A stretch of DNA of 64,000 bases from assembly GCA_013397865.1 (NCBI GenBank), contig VZTI01003934.1, positions 472,412 to 536,411 of the forward strand. Direction: 5' to 3'. Under the pieces are notes generated by a model. That model did not search any database and was not told the DNA's origin. It was given only the letters and a program-made list of their open reading frames with translations. Of the stretch, positions 13,901 through 27,822 are shown piece after piece. The position numbers and the translations under genes were made by a program. The first letter of the stretch is position 1; the number at the start of each line of letters is the position of its first letter. Source of the DNA: Struthidea cinerea (lineage: Eukaryota > Chordata > Aves > Passeriformes > Corcoracidae).

Positions 13901-16900
13901 GATGGTAGGATTCATCCCTTTTTTATTTAGCAGATAGGTGTTTAGTCGAAGTCAGTTGTGAGGAGGCATCTTCAAATAGCAGCTTAACTTCTCCTCCCGC
14001 TAACATCATTTATCTTGGGGTGGAATGAATTATCCTTTGGAAATACCTCTCTTTCTCCCTCCATTTACTTTGGACACTGCAAAGATGACTGGCCTAGACC
14101 AAATGACAAAGTGTTAAAAGGGCTTGGGCTCCACTGACATCTCCCCTGGCTATGCATGCAGTGGCTATGAACATGTGAATACAGAATATGTCTGTTAATA
14201 TCTGCAGAAAAGGATGTTTTAAATGCACCCAACTGGGCTCAGACTGTCAAGACTGAAGGCCCATAGCTAACAACCAAAAGGCTTTATTTAGATATTAAAT
14301 CAGTTACTAGTCGAGGGGGTTGCCTGAATAAGTGTTCTGGACCAAGGAGTCTGGATTTAGCCCCATTGTAGAGTCATTTCCTGGAAGCTTTTCTTTTGTC
14401 CTGTCTCTTACAGCTCTGAATATCTCCTCAATTTTCTATATTTACTTTCTTTCCCTCCTTTTGTGGAGTGCATTGTACAAGTCCCTGGCTATGACAATGT
14501 CCTTTTTTTTCAGGAAATGCACTGAACATCGCACCAGAGCCGTTGCTGTTTAGTGGTGAGGTCATTTCAAGAGAAAGGTTTTGCAACACGTGCAAGGTTT
14601 GTTTTGCCTGGAAACAGACAACCAAGTCTGGGAACTCCAGCCAGACAGGGCACACAGAGAAATGCTGATGAAACCTGTGCAGTACTGAAGTCTCCTCAGT
14701 ACAAATAGTGAGCAGCGTCCTTCAAGAAGATGGATTCCATGCATTTCCCAGGCACATGTGGTAAAGAAAAAACCAGACTACCTGGAAAGCTCAGAGCACA
14801 TGCAGCTTGTGGTCTATGGGTCATCATGGTTGTGTCCACTAGGAAACAATTGTCGCACTAAAATACAATGACCAAGTTAAGTTTTCTTAAGATATCTGAA
14901 TTTGATTCTTGCCTTCTGTCATTGGTGGCCATTTAAAAAAAACAAAGTCACTTGGCAATACCCTTGTTTTTTAAAATCAGTAAAGGCAAGGATGTGTACA
15001 CTGAGCCTATGGATATGGCTGCCAGAGATCGTGTCTTCTGCTTCAGAAAGGTCATCTTAAGCCACACTAATAGAGGCAATATGAGGCACGCAGGCCTGGC
15101 CATAACAGGGAGGCTGTTGAGTACATGTGGCCCATCCTGAAGGCTTCCCGTCCTCCACAGGGCATTTGTGGGAAACCTGCACCTGCCTGTTCTCTCTACT
15201 CCCCTCTGTGCATTCTCACAGCCCATGCTGGCTGCTCAGCCCTAGCTCTGTCAGGAGTAGGCAGGCTTTCGGAGCTGTTCAAACAAGCCATTAAATTACA
15301 CAGGCCATTCAAAATGGGGAATTTGCTGTGGTGGTGACTCTTACCCAACCTGCAGAAAGTTCTGGTTTTATTAAACTGGTGCTTGTCCTGCAAAGGCACC
15401 ACGCAAGAGTTATCAGCCTGCCAGGCTGAGTGGAGATCCTGAATAAAAATAGGGTTTTTCCAGCCATGAACAAGACAAACACATGGGTGGATCAAATCGG
15501 AGGTATGTGAACACACATATTAAGTCTAGATTGAATGGTGCAAACTAGATTGAATGAGCCTTGCTAGAGATTAAGACATTACTAACTGAGGCATGCAGAA
15601 CCTTTTCTTCCTTGTTTTATTAGTCTAAAACACTACATCTGCAGTTCTGCATACTCATCAAAATTTGGCCCGTAGTCTTTATCTGAGCCCATCTACCTGA
15701 ACTCGCAGTTCTTACAGGCAGAATCTGGATTCCCACCCAAGGAAGGACACCTCACAAGCCACCTCAAGGGCTGTGGCCATGTAGGGTAGGACAGAGCTGC
15801 CAGCAATGCCTAATACAGAGATTTGACCAGAAGAACCCGTCACTTTCAAGGTATAGATTATGATGAAGCTAAACAACAAAACGGCTAGCTTCTGATACAG
15901 CTAAATACAAACCAAACCAATTCAATTTGGAGAAATTGAGTGGTTAAGGTATAGCCCTGTTCTTCTCTTGGTTTTTCATCTGGATCAGAGAACTGAGATG
16001 AAATGTCACCTCTCTATGAGAAACTGTGCCTTCCTCTTCACTTCCAGCAACAGCAAAGCAAACAATGCTTCACATTTGTTGCCAAATCCTATTGTAGTGC
16101 CATTTATTCTTTTCTCTGTGAATGCACTGGCTTTCTCTGCACTTCCACAGCACAAGCTCACTCTGATACCAAAGGCACCAGTGCTGCTGCAGGCTCTCCA
16201 CCAGCAGTTTTGCACCCTGACATCTCATTTCTTACGAGGAAGGCTCAATGTGATGATGCAACAAAAATTCAGCAGTCTGACCCAGGCAGCTCAGGGTGTC
16301 TTGAATGCAGGTTTTCATGCTGTGGTGTACAGTGCTCCAGAAAAGCCAAGCATGGGCACTGTCTTGGTGCATCACCATCGAGAACTCTTGGTGTGGATGT
16401 GGGTGACTGGTCAATACCGCACACAAGAAAAGGTTTTTTTTCAGTTCATTTTTTCCGTATCTCACTTAGTGAATCCAGTTAAGACTTGAAACACTTCCAT
16501 CAACAGCCATCTCGGGAAGATTATGCCTCCCCACACAGGCCAAGGAAGTTTATAGATTGCTCTGAAAAAAGTTCATGAGACCAGACAAAAGTTCTGCATT
16601 TGTCACAGATAGTTCACAAACAAAAAAATTTGATTTTTATGCATCTGTGGGGTGAAGTGAAATTCCCGCTCAGCCTGAGCAGTACCATAGCCAACCCCTG
16701 GAGTGTTCCTTTAAACAGCTCTCTGAAATTCCCAGAGTCACTGTCTGAAACCAGCACTTCAGAGCGTGACCTTTGCGGGTTACGGTAGTGTTAGGCACTG
16801 GGCCACTCTGATGCAAGTTCCGCGAAACCTCAGCCCATTTCTAAACTTCCATATTGATATATTTCCTGGTTCCAGTGGTGCATAAAAGAAACAAACTCCA

Positions 16901-19900
16901 GAAAGCCCCGCTCTGGATTTTCCCTTGCTCTCTTGTGAATCTTAAATCCATCATGTTATTTGTTAGTATTGCCCATGCTCTCACACAGGTTCTGTTGGGT
17001 GTCCAGGAAGAGCTGCCCACTTTCCAATTGCTGCTTTACTCAAAGCCCAGAATGGAGTAGCTGAAGACAAACTTCAGCCTGTTTCCTTTGCTTCGGTTCC
17101 ATCTCAGCGACATATTTCTTCTTTCTTCTCTCATTGTCTGTACATGGCAGGAAGTGATCACATGACATATTGTCCCAATTCACCTGTGACAGCACCTGTG
17201 GTGCTTCTTCATCAGTTTTATATTGAAGAAGGACGGCTCTTATCCTTCTCCCTGCTTTGTGCCTTTGCGGGTGCATCGAATATTTCTGCCTGCAAAAACA
17301 TCCCTGATGCCAATGAGCTGACTCAAAGGAAGACTCCTCTTTGCAAGGGATCCTTTGGGGATGTAACCCCTATGTAAGCATCTGCTCCTTCAGCAAATAA
17401 CTGAAAGAGACATCTTTGTGTCCTGATGACTCTGAGTACCCAGGTTAGCCCTTGTAAACAGCAGTAGCCAGCAGAAATAGTGACCAGCTGGGTACCTTAA
17501 CAGCCCAAAGTGTGAAAGAGCACAAATCCTGCAGTTCTGCTGCTCTGCCCACTCATATGGGCATTCATCTAATTCAGCCACTAATGTCTCTCATGCATTA
17601 GTGCCACATCTTTTGCCTTATCTCCTTCTTCCTTTGCATCTCCATGTCCTTCTCCATAACTTTATGTCTCAGCTCTCTTGTGCATCTTCTTCTGTGGTGC
17701 CCCTAGCAGAAGGGGTTCAAAGAAGGTCTTCCATGGCAGATGTGAAGTTAGGTGTGATGAATGAGGACCTCGATCACTGTGTCCTTACCTGCTTGGCACT
17801 AATGACTCCTGAGCCCAAATAGGTGGATAAAGAAGATGGAAAAGCCCATCTTGAAGCCCAGGGAGGGTTAATGCAGCTGCATCTGGCTGGCAAAGGAATA
17901 CAGTAGCAGGAAGAGCCACAACAGGGACATATTTGTGCACAGGGGACAGATGGGGATTGAAGTGCTGGGAGACACCATGCTGGGGCTGAGGCCAGTATGC
18001 CTTTGTTGTCACCTCATCCTCCCTGCAATGTCAGATCTTGCCACAGCTTTCAATACCACTAGTGTTTAACGACTCGAGTTCTCTGCAAATGAGAAGATGG
18101 GGAATGCGAAATAAAACAAGTCCTTTCTTCACCCTTCGCACCTCTCTTTGATCTTTTTCCTCAGCTTTCTGTTGAGCCTCACCTTTTCCTGCAGGAGTGT
18201 CTCAGCATGGTTTGACAGTCTTTGCCCCACTTGCGCTGCAGTGGTGTGTGGGATGTGCAGCTGGCTTCCTCTGGCCACTGGCTCACTGCAGCTCAGTGAC
18301 ACATGGGAGAAAATATCCCTGGGAAGCTACACGGGGTGGCAGAGGGGAGCACTTAAATAGTACAAAAGAAAGATGTTGTTTGCACGTGGTGGAGCCTCTG
18401 TAAGCACCAAGGGTGGCTTGTCCTTTCCTGTCTGCCAAGCTCCCTGTGGGACACAGCAGAGCTGAAGAGCTGTTCACTTTAGCTGCTTTGGGAGCAAATA
18501 GCAAAATAGTGAATAGCAGAAAAAGCTATTTAAGGTTTGCAGAAGTTTCTATGTTTTCTAACTCTCCTCTTCAGAAAAAAAACCCTATGAAAACCTTCTC
18601 AATGACTATGTCTTTGTAAAAAAATTGCCTTTGACTAATGTCCAAACAGCAACCCACAAAGAGAACAGTTCAATGTTAGTGAGTGAGTGCAGAGGGCCAG
18701 GATTACTGCTGAATGCATGATTTGTGGTTATTACCCAAGCCCGCTTATATTGTCTCACAGTTTACCAGATGTCTTTGCTTCTTAATTTTCCACAGACAAA
18801 ACCGGACAACAAAGATTAAAAATCCTGGATCCCTCTTTTCAGCTGTGGAAAGCTTCCTTCTCGGGCTCACAATTCGTCCAGAGAGAGCGCGCAGATCCCT
18901 CCCTATCCAAGGCAGTGGCAGAGCACCATCTCATTGCTGGCCTGGAGGTGTATGGATCCTCCTGCTTTGCCTTGGACTTGTCCCCCCGGGTGTCAGCCAT
19001 ATGCTGGAGAAGGCCTGTTCGGTGCACAGGTATTGCAGCAGGATGAGCTCTCTCCATATGAACCTAAGCTGCGGTAGGAACAGAGCTGGAATTCCTCCCA
19101 GAGTTTTCTCAGCCTTCTGCTGAGCCCTAATTGCTCCTAAAAGGCATCCATGCTTTAGAGATACAGTTGTGGGCAACTACTTCTGCATTTCTTCATAAGT
19201 ATTTTCTCTCAAAATGTCTAATATTTGCTACTTGTCTGTGGTGCTCAGCTGTCTTCATCACGTGGCATTGTTTCTGTTTCCTAGCTGTAAACTGGCCTTT
19301 TGAGAAGGGCTTCCCAGGTTTTCAAACCTAGAAATTGGTTTCCATGAAGCTTTACATCCACGGTTTCAGGGCTGGGAAGGTGCTCAATAGCAGGACTCTG
19401 TCACAGTACTCTTTCCAAACTTTGCAGGGGCTCAATTCCAAATCAAACCAAAAATCCCCTTTATTTTTTGCATCCTTTTCCAGTTAGAAAAGGTGAGGTT
19501 TGCTATGATCTATGGATTTGGCAGTGTGATTCCCCTAGAGCAGACAGGGAGTCTTTCCCCACCCCAGTTTTCCCGACTGCCAGTTCTTCACCCTGTCTCT
19601 GCCATTGATTTCTCCTCCCAAAAATGCCTGTGATACGAGTCTCCCCCTTTTCCTCTCACTACACCAGCCAGCCTTCCCACCCTGAAAGGTCAGGCCCTCT
19701 GAAGGCAGGTGCTTGGAGGGAGCGCAGCGGCGCAGGGCCGTGACAGACAGGAAGCCTTTTACTCTAATTAGTCTTTGCAGAAGTTTGGCATTTCTCCGTG
19801 GAGCTGTTTCCCCACTGATGAGGAGCACGTATCCAGCTCTTCCTTCTCACCTCGCACGTCCGAGCCTCCTGCCGTCTCCTGCTGGGCTGCAGGGGTTCAG

Positions 19901-20279
19901 TCGTGGATCACGTTGCTTGGAGGAAGCAGGCAGGGGATATGTGAGGAGATAAACACTATTTTCTGGTGCTGGGAGGGATTTCTTTCAACTCAGCCACGTT
20001 CACGACCTGAACCTGGATCATTTTTGCTACTCTCTCCCACTCAACTCCTCCCTCCTGGCCTGGACTCGCCAGGCTTTTGTCTGATTAATCAGTACAACTC
20101 CTTCCAGGGCTTCCTGGGGGCTCTTTGGCTGCTGGGTTATGAAGACCCATGAGTTCATTGTTTAAATTAAGTTCTTCTATATGGAAACACCACTGGTTTC
20201 CCATATGGTCTTGGCAAAGCCACCATCCGCTCCCCACCTAAATTAAATTTCACTAATTGAATTACTTACCATTTTATCA
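7946..20279. other. Noncoding stretch without recognised genes
   Basis: This is mixed-composition DNA with scattered short open frames on all strands and no recognisable protein, RNA gene or intact repeat. Two plus-strand frames of about 160-170 codons overlap at 15,968-16,489 in different registers. That is more like a chance shortage of stops than coding. The 12-bp A run at 10.47 kb and the small CpG patch at 19.72 kb are the only other points of note. Confidence 0.7.
10467..10478 (+). repeat. Homopolymer A run, 12 bp
   Basis: Twelve A residues follow 'taaaat'. No retro-element body was recognised upstream, so it is annotated as a simple repeat only. Confidence 0.85.
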
Positions 20280-20980
20280 GCTGCCGCTTTGCAGTAGTTT
20301 GTGAACCCCCAGGGGTTCAGGCCACGCGCAGTCAAGAGCTTCCCCACCTCACTCTCTCATTTATCATCGTGACAATGCACAGCGCTGGGAGAAGCAGGGG
20401 GGTGGAGAGTACTGTGCCCTTCCCAAGCATCCCAGCCATTTCTGAGCATCCTAATGACTGACCTCTGTGAGTGAAGCAGCCCCGCGCTGACCCCAGGCTG
20501 CTGAAAGGAAGCATTCTCCCCTTTGTAAAAATCCCCCTGCGATGGTGGCGCGGGCCAGGCTGAATGCAGGAGTGTCAGAAGGGAAGCCCCGCATGCAGGC
20601 AGTGGGGCCCTGGGACATTGCAGCTTCCATATGCCAGGGGACTAATAGCGACAGGCCTGGGCTCTGGGGACAATGCCATCGCGCTGTCCCGCGGGCAAGA
20701 AACGGAGAGGGGACACGTGGAAAGGGGCAGCCTGAAGTGGGTCTGCCAGCGTCTGGCAGTGGAGCGTGGAGTGTGAAGCGTGTCACCTGCTCCAGCCCCC
20801 GCCTTCCCTCAGCAGGCACCAGAGGCTCAGCTATTGTTGTATCCCAGCAGGATGCTGGGGACGCAGTGCCAGAGTGGGGCAGTGAGCGTCCAGCACTGCC
20901 ACAGGTACTTCTGGCTTCTGGACTGCACCCACTGTTCAGGGCTGTGGCTGTCTGCAGGTGCTGATGGCCATTTGGAAAAG
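20280..20980. promoter_or_regulatory. GC-rich, CpG-enriched patch
   Basis: CpG is clearly more frequent here than in the flanks, densest around 20,470-20,780 ('cccgcgctga', 'gcgatggtggcgcggg', 'catcgcgctgtcccgcgggc'). Long open frames on both strands (20,542-20,964 plus and 20,451-20,993 minus) follow from the low frequency of AT-rich stop codons. Neither shows a known domain. A minor CpG patch at 19,719-19,745 lies upstream. It may be a weak CpG island or enhancer. The evidence is composition only. Confidence 0.35.
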
Positions 20981-22777
20981 TATTGGCTCTCATGTTACAG
21001 CTTGATGGGGGGGCTAGGGAATAGTAAGAGGCACAGAAGCATCATCACCCCATGCTTCCTGCCCCCCTGTCACTGCACTATCATCTCCTCTCTGAGGGGG
21101 AGGAGAGGGATGCATAGAAGCAGCAGACAGGCTGGGAATGTAACCCTGTGGACTCAAACCTCCAGGAAAGGCTTTCTAGGAACACATCAGCACTGCAGAA
21201 TGCTTAGTGGTGTGGGAATGCCTCTGTGATGGAAACCAGGGATGGTAAGCCCAGCAGGGATATGCAGGCTTAGCAAGCTGAGCTTAGCAACCACACCAGT
21301 TTGTATTTAGACTCCACTGCTGAAGGTAGACACCTTCACTTCACTCAGATGCTGCCAGACCTGAGTTTGCTTCGCAGATAAGGCAGAGACCCATTGATAG
21401 TGATGATCAGGTTCTGTATTTACAGGATGCACCTAAATAAGAGCCATCAGCGTCTACAGCCAAAATCCACCATTTCCAAGATAATGTGTCAAAGGGTGAC
21501 TTGGTTTTCCTCTGTGGACCTGTGATGCAGAAGAAGCTTATATGTCCCTGGACAGAGGGAAACCAAACCTGAGAATGAAGCTGCTACTGCAGTTTGGAGC
21601 AGGGACAGCACGCTTCTGCCCACAGCCACCCACACACTTTGCCTTTCTGAGGCATGTACTTGAAAACAAAACAAACAAACAAAAATCTGGTAAAAAAGGA
21701 TCGAAGCTGAATGTGCATTTCACTGAAGTCTGGCTAACACCCAACATATCACATGTCCTTGATAAAATGCCGACTTGTTTCAGAAACTCTGCAAAGGTGT
21801 TTGAATATCTGAGAAAAAACAGTCCCAGGAGTACTCGCTAGTCTTTTATGATCAGCAATGTGTTGATGCTTAAATTTATAACTACTTGCTGATTTATAGT
21901 CCCTGACCAATTTTAACTTTTCCTCATAAGTCATCAAAAAATAGAGAGAGGTCACAGCAACATATGAGTCAGAAAGTGTTCAGAACAGATTTCTCAGACA
22001 GTAAGTGGGATTTATCAAGCTGATTACTGGTTTCACCTTTCTGATTCATGTTGCAGGTTTTCACCTGGTTTTCTGTTAAGTCACATCTATTAGCTTCCAT
22101 TTTTACCTCTGCAAACAGACTTTAACAAAGATCAGTATCGATTTTCAAATCAGACCATGTCTGCATTAGTGAGGTTATGAAATAATGAACATAAGCTGTG
22201 AAAATGTGTGCAAAGTCTGGCACCCATCAAAGTACTACAAAAGCAGTGGGGCTGAAACCCCAGCATGGCTCAGAGGTTTGGATCTACATCAGTGGTGGTG
22301 ATAGCAATATGGAAGTGTCCAAGCTGTTGCGTAATTTGGAGCAGCAGCTGCAGCACCAGCATGAAGAAGAGGGTGTTGGGCCAGCAGTGGGAGCAGGAAG
22401 ATGGGGTGAAGGGAATAGGCACCTGGGGAGGGACACCTGGCTGTGGGGTGTTGAGCAGGGATGACTGGGACAAGAGGCACTAAGGGGAGAAGGTGTGGGA
22501 TGTGTACTCTTGGTGGCACTGGGGTGTTTAACCAGCCTGCCTCACATGACAATGTTGTGAGCCATGGATGCCTGTGGGTCCACCACCTCTGCACCCTCTG
22601 ATGCAACAGGTTTAAATGTGGCTGAACTTGGGTGCAATCTCTGGACACACCAAATGCATTGTTACAGGCTGTACCGCACCTCCGCTCTCTGCCTGTTCAT
22701 GCAGAGCTCATGTTAGCAATCCCCAAAATATTTACCTTGCTTTTGGAAGACAATGGAGATTTACTCCAGAGCTTTAC

Positions 22778-23040
22778 CTCATCACTTCTGGGACATTTGT
22801 GGGCAGCAGTGTTTCCAGCACCGTTTTGGTTCTTCCTCTGTCTGGCTCCTCCTGTAGCAGAGGCACCTGGCTTTGCAGCAGTACTATTTTCCCCCCAATT
22901 TTCTTTGAACCCATCACCTCCAGTACTTCTGTGAACACTTCATTCACATATTCTTCTGAATTTGCATCAGCCAAAACATTAGTCATTGAAACCTCCTCTC
23001 CTCCACACTTAACAAAAGCTCTCCTTTCCTTAGATGAGCC
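22778..23040 (-). other. Candidate exon, unrecognised, 263 bp
   Basis: The minus strand is open across this segment, from GGC at 23,040 down to ATGAG at 22,778-22,782. It is flanked by 'ggcacctcag' as an acceptor and by AG|GTAAAG as a good donor (GT at 22,776-22,777). The first codon is in phase 0 and the last is split after two bases. The translation is rich in Glu, Val, Leu and Lys, with an internal 'EEYVNEVFTEVLEVMG' stretch. I recognise no domain. The polypyrimidine tract before the acceptor is poor, and the plus strand is also open here (22,626-22,934). No partner exon was found. An open run of this length is not rare by chance, so it stays a weak candidate. Confidence 0.15.
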
Positions 23041-25830
23041 CTGAGGTGCCAGGGGCTCTGCATGGGATCACATTCCCTCTCCACGTGGCACTGGCTGCAG
23101 GGTACCCCCGGGAGGGAGGACAGATTTGCCAGCACCCATCCACTAGCTCCATCTAGTGAAAAGACTACCACCGCACCCATCAGCTTGGGGACGCAGGGCC
23201 AGCTCCCCAGACTTCCCCAGGCCACTGTCAGGATCGCCCTGGCTTCTTCAAATCCCCAGGTGGATTGCACTGGGGAATGTGAAGATGGCTGGAAACTTGT
23301 GGGCAGAGAGCCACTGGGGCTGTGGCACAAGGTGGAGGTGTGTGGGAGCAGGACAAGGCACGGTGTGTTGGCTCCATGAGTTCTGTGGCTTCCTCTCTGA
23401 GTGAGGAGTGAGCTGCAGCATCTCTTGCTGGTCTAGGGGCTGGAGTACTCCTTCTCCCAGGATGGTGAATTTACAGTGTGGAGGCAGAGTGTATCTGGTC
23501 TTTACACGGACCTGTTTTGAATGGTCAGTGTTTCCATGCTTCTTGGCACCATGATTCTGTGACTACCAGCACCACCCACTGCCTGTCAGACACAGATGCC
23601 AGCACTAAGAACTCCATCCTTCCCCTGGACTGGCTGTTGAGGACAGAGAGATGAATGCAGTGAACCTAAGTTTGCATCACATGCAAGAGAAAAATTGTGC
23701 TTTAGCGTGAGTCTCTTTATGTCTGCACAGGTTGAACAGTGTCCTGGTCCTTTTTCCAGCAGGCACAACACAGACCAGCACTGTAGAGAGTTGCATCATT
23801 CCCTGGGGGAAAGAGGTGCTTTGTGCTGTCCAGAGATGACACAGTCTTTCCTTTTCCGGTACTGGCACTCATGGTTCACCTTTTGGCAAGCCATGCCCCA
23901 GCCCATTACCTGTTTCTCTAAGCCTGTTAGGAGGATGGCTTAGCTTTGTCTGTTCCCTTGGCTGCTGAACCCTTGGGTTTCAACCAGGTTGTTTTTCCAA
24001 ACTCTAGCTGAAGTGCACAAGTTTTAAGGCGATCTAATAGATCACTGTAATTTTAAATTCTGCAATGGCATGACAAATCTGAGGTTAAGATTTGAGACTG
24101 GGACCTCTAGCATGTTCTCGACTGCTGCTGTTGGACAAGATTAGTGGAAGTAGGGATTCACCTGGTATTTCCTTTGTTCACTCTATAACTCTCTGCTTTA
24201 TTCAGTGGATTCCTTCAGTGACCCAGATTAAAGTTATTTTTATGGTCTTCATTTCTGCCACCTCACTGCCTGTTGAATTCACCACTTTCATGGGAATGAC
24301 ACCCTGAAACATGGTAATCTGGGAAAGAAATGGAAATAATTATAGATTAACTTCTGGGTATGATGACTTAATGTGGCAATTTGGCAAAAAAATAAAAAGG
24401 CCTGTACTGTTCTCATGCTGTGCAAAAGGGGAGATCAGGGTGCATCAGGAGGTCACTGAGAGGATGCACTTCTCTGGTGGGAGAAGTGGCTTACAATGAC
24501 TTACTGGGGCTGGCTCTGCTAGCCATGCTTGGAGACATTGAAGGAGGCTGAAAAATGACAGATGTGCCAGATAAGATCTAGAGGAATAAAAAATATGCAA
24601 TATGAAAACCCCTTTCTTCAGTTTAACAGCTATTATCCTCCCTGAAGAAAGTTGGAGGTGATTTTGGTTTTGCCTGTAAAAATCTAGATCAAAAGGAACT
24701 ATCTGATGTAATTGACTTCTTTTTCATTTAGTCAATGAGACTAATACACTCAGCTGGCTGGAGGTTTAGGAATCTAAATCTGGAAGAAAGGGTACATTTT
24801 TAAGAATAAACATAACAATCCACTTCATTTGAGCAATCTGGGGAACTGCAGTGTTATTCATAGATTACATTCCTCTCTGCAATAGAAAAAGGATCATTAA
24901 TCATTCTTGGGTTTTTTGTTTTTTTTTTAAGAGCAACATTGTAGTAATTCCTATCTCCCTTCCAGGCAAAAGCAAATGATTTATGTAAGTTTTGAAAATC
25001 ATTCCGTGCTTTGGGTTCCAACTAGAGAATGAGACTGTGTGACTCAGAAAGTTCCTTGTGTTTCTCTAAATTTTGTTTCATTCCCTCTCGAACAAAAGTA
25101 TTGGGTTGAACCTTTCAGCAGTCTTCAGGTTAAACAGGGAAGGATTTATTTCACCCTCAGGCCATTTCGTGGTTTAGCAGAGATGAAGCCTTGTGCAAAG
25201 CTGACCTGTGGCAGCTCCTCTCTCCTATTCCCTCTGCTTGGAGCACATATTCAACACCATATCATGAGGTAAAAGAAAAGAACAGCAAAAAGTCAATTTT
25301 GTCTAACCAAATTAGGTCTTCTACTAGTAGGAGAAAAACTGTGGTCTTATGTCCTGTTTCTGTGTTGCTCAGGTTCTTCAACCTTGAAACTTCATTTTTC
25401 ACTATAACCCTCTGTTTTTCACCCTGCAGTGTCTCTCCTGCCTGGCTGTCCGATCGAGATTTAAGGAAATGTGGCACATATCCTCACAGTAATGAAAGCA
25501 TTGCAAGAATGGGAAGATTCCAGGAACAGCAAATATGGTATTACTCAATAAACATTAAGTAACAAACACCCCCCCAAGCCATAGATGAGAAAAAGCATTC
25601 ATTGACCTTTTTGGTAAAAAATATTAAGAAAAGTGTGTATGGTTTGAAGACGTTTGATGTTCCTCTCCAGTGTGAATGCTGGATTTATTTACCGGAATGT
25701 CTAAGGCTCAAACTGGAATGAGGGGAAACAAGAGAGGGGTTTTCCTCTGCACATACTATAAAGCAGAGAAGTCAAGTGTCTTTGCATTGTGCAACACATG
25801 ATTTCTGTAACTCAATCAAAATGTGTGTGT

Positions 25831-25849
25831 GGGGTAGGGGGCGGGGGGG
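25831..25849 (+). other. Marginal G-rich motif
   Basis: GGGG, GGGGG and GGGGGGG runs are separated by TA and C, directly after a short (GT)n stretch. A four-stranded fold is possible only if the last 7-G run is split in two, so this is a weaker quadruplex candidate than those at 45.26 and 56.94 kb. Confidence 0.4.
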
Positions 25850-27329
25850 AGAGTTAGATGGTGTTGATAGGGCATTGCTTAGAGAAATTCCAGTTCCTGA
25901 AGCTCTTAACAAAAGAATTCACCATGAGGAGGGGGAAGGGTTGGCAATGAAGGCCTTTTTTTCTCAAGAACTCCCATTTGGAACATATTATGCTCTTGCA
26001 ACATGGGATGGATAAACACTGTATTAATGATTAGATGGAGACCAAGGGCTGAATTTGTTTGCGTTTGATAAAGCAGTTGTTCTATTGACCATATGTCTTT
26101 CCTCTTGGGAAGAAATAGCTGTTAAGAGAAAGCACGTCTCTTTGTGAGAATTAACTGGACTCTGTGTAAAGGATGAACAGTCATTTGAACTGTGCCTGAA
26201 GCCACTGACATTTTACCTCTGTGCAAGTTTCACTTTCAGAAACCAGCTGTCAAGTTATCAGGCTGAGAGATGATCATTTCAATCTGCTAGGTTTCCAGTG
26301 ATATGCATGGCAAACATCACAGGACCATCACGAACTGGAATCCAATGCATTGAAAGCAAAAGGAAGAATAAACCATACACATTCATGAACAGCTAAATAC
26401 AGAAGAGAAGCATTGCACCTGGGCTGATGTGAAGGTGCACAGAAGCATCCAGATTTGCCTTATGTAGAAATTCCAGTGTGTTCTTCTGGGTCTTTTTCCT
26501 AAATCTACCTTTTTAATTTTTAAGCCACAGTCCTCAAGTTTTCAGGTGCTTTTTCCAGGTGCAAAATGTTGTTTGGAAGAACCATACAAAAATCTGAGCT
26601 GACCTTCCAGCTGGTTGCCTGGACAGGCAGTCCTGCTCCCATTTGACCTGGTTGGCTAAGATTGGGAAGGGATCCCTCAAGAAAAATTGCTTTCCGTGTA
26701 ACCCAGATGGGTCCTGGAAAGGGCATAAACAAATGTGCTTCTCAAGATTTTGCACCTGGTGCTCTCATACCAAAATTTTTAGGAATTCTTCCTCTACAAC
26801 TGAAAAACAATGATTCATTCACCTTTTAGATAGGAAATAATAAACTGGCAGGTTTTGACCTGGAATTTCTCTTGGACTGGTCTATGATCAGGAGAAGGCC
26901 CAGTGCTGGGATGACAGCATTAGTTTGTTTGGGTTTTTTTTAATTTAACCCTCAGTTAAGTTTGTAATTTATTTTCTTTTCCTAAATGAACCATATGTTC
27001 TTTGCCGGCTTTCCCATTTTACTGAAGATGTGTGGGTTCTTCGGAAAATCTACATGCTAAAGTTTACCCCAGGTATCATAAACAGTGACAAACTAATTTT
27101 GAGTATAGAACCTGGAGTTCCCGAGTATTAAAAAATACTGCTTTTTCATAAAATTAAATACTTCATGAGTAGTGGCAACATCTCTAGATAATGCTCTGCC
27201 AGTGCAGAGAAAGGTTTCATCTGCTGCCTCTTGGAGGGATTTTCTCCCTCCCTGAATCAAAAAGGGAAAAGGTTTCAAGCCTCAAGGACTGAAGAGGGCT
27301 CAGTTTTGAGTAATATCTGTTTTCTACCC

Positions 27330-27374
27330 TTCAGTGTAAGGGCAAGTGTAAGTGTAAGTCTTCAGTGTAAGTCT
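27330..27374 (+). repeat. Short GTGTAAG tandem cluster
   Basis: The heptamer-like element 'agtgtaag' recurs four times within 45 bases, and 'ttcagtgtaag' appears at both ends about 30 bp apart. It resembles a degraded short tandem repeat. Each 'gtaag' also resembles a 5' splice-site core, so the cluster could mislead gene predictors. Confidence 0.65.
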
Positions 27375-27822
27375 TGTTCCTCCGCTATTCAGGAATGGGA
27401 ATGACTCAACGTCAGACCGCAGGATAAAGTCCATGAGTGTGGGTGAGACTGTTGGATTGAGAACAAATAAGACAGCACAATAAGAAACAGGGAGGAACAT
27501 CTACAGATACTCACGATTGCTCAGGAATCTCAGATGTGTGGCTGGAAGAGGAGATTACACATATGGTGTGGTTGGGAAGAATTCGAAGTGGAGAACAGAG
27601 ACACTCTTCCAACTGGAAAAAGGAGAGTAGCTGAGGGAGCTGCCAGGGTCACTATGACCAAGAACCTGCCTTTGAGCTGCTTGAGCAACAAGAACATTCC
27701 CAAGACATGACGCTTCCTAAAGGAGGCACGGCTTCAAGTGAGAGCAGAAATTGGGCATATCTCAAACAGGCACATGGGAAGGACAATGGCCAGTAATTTA
27801 TCCAGATTACACATGTTTCCAG

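Noticed and set aside
15968..16489. Two overlapping plus-strand frames of 173 and 159 codons
   Set aside because: Two registers open over the same DNA indicate a local shortage of stops. Neither translation is recognisable.
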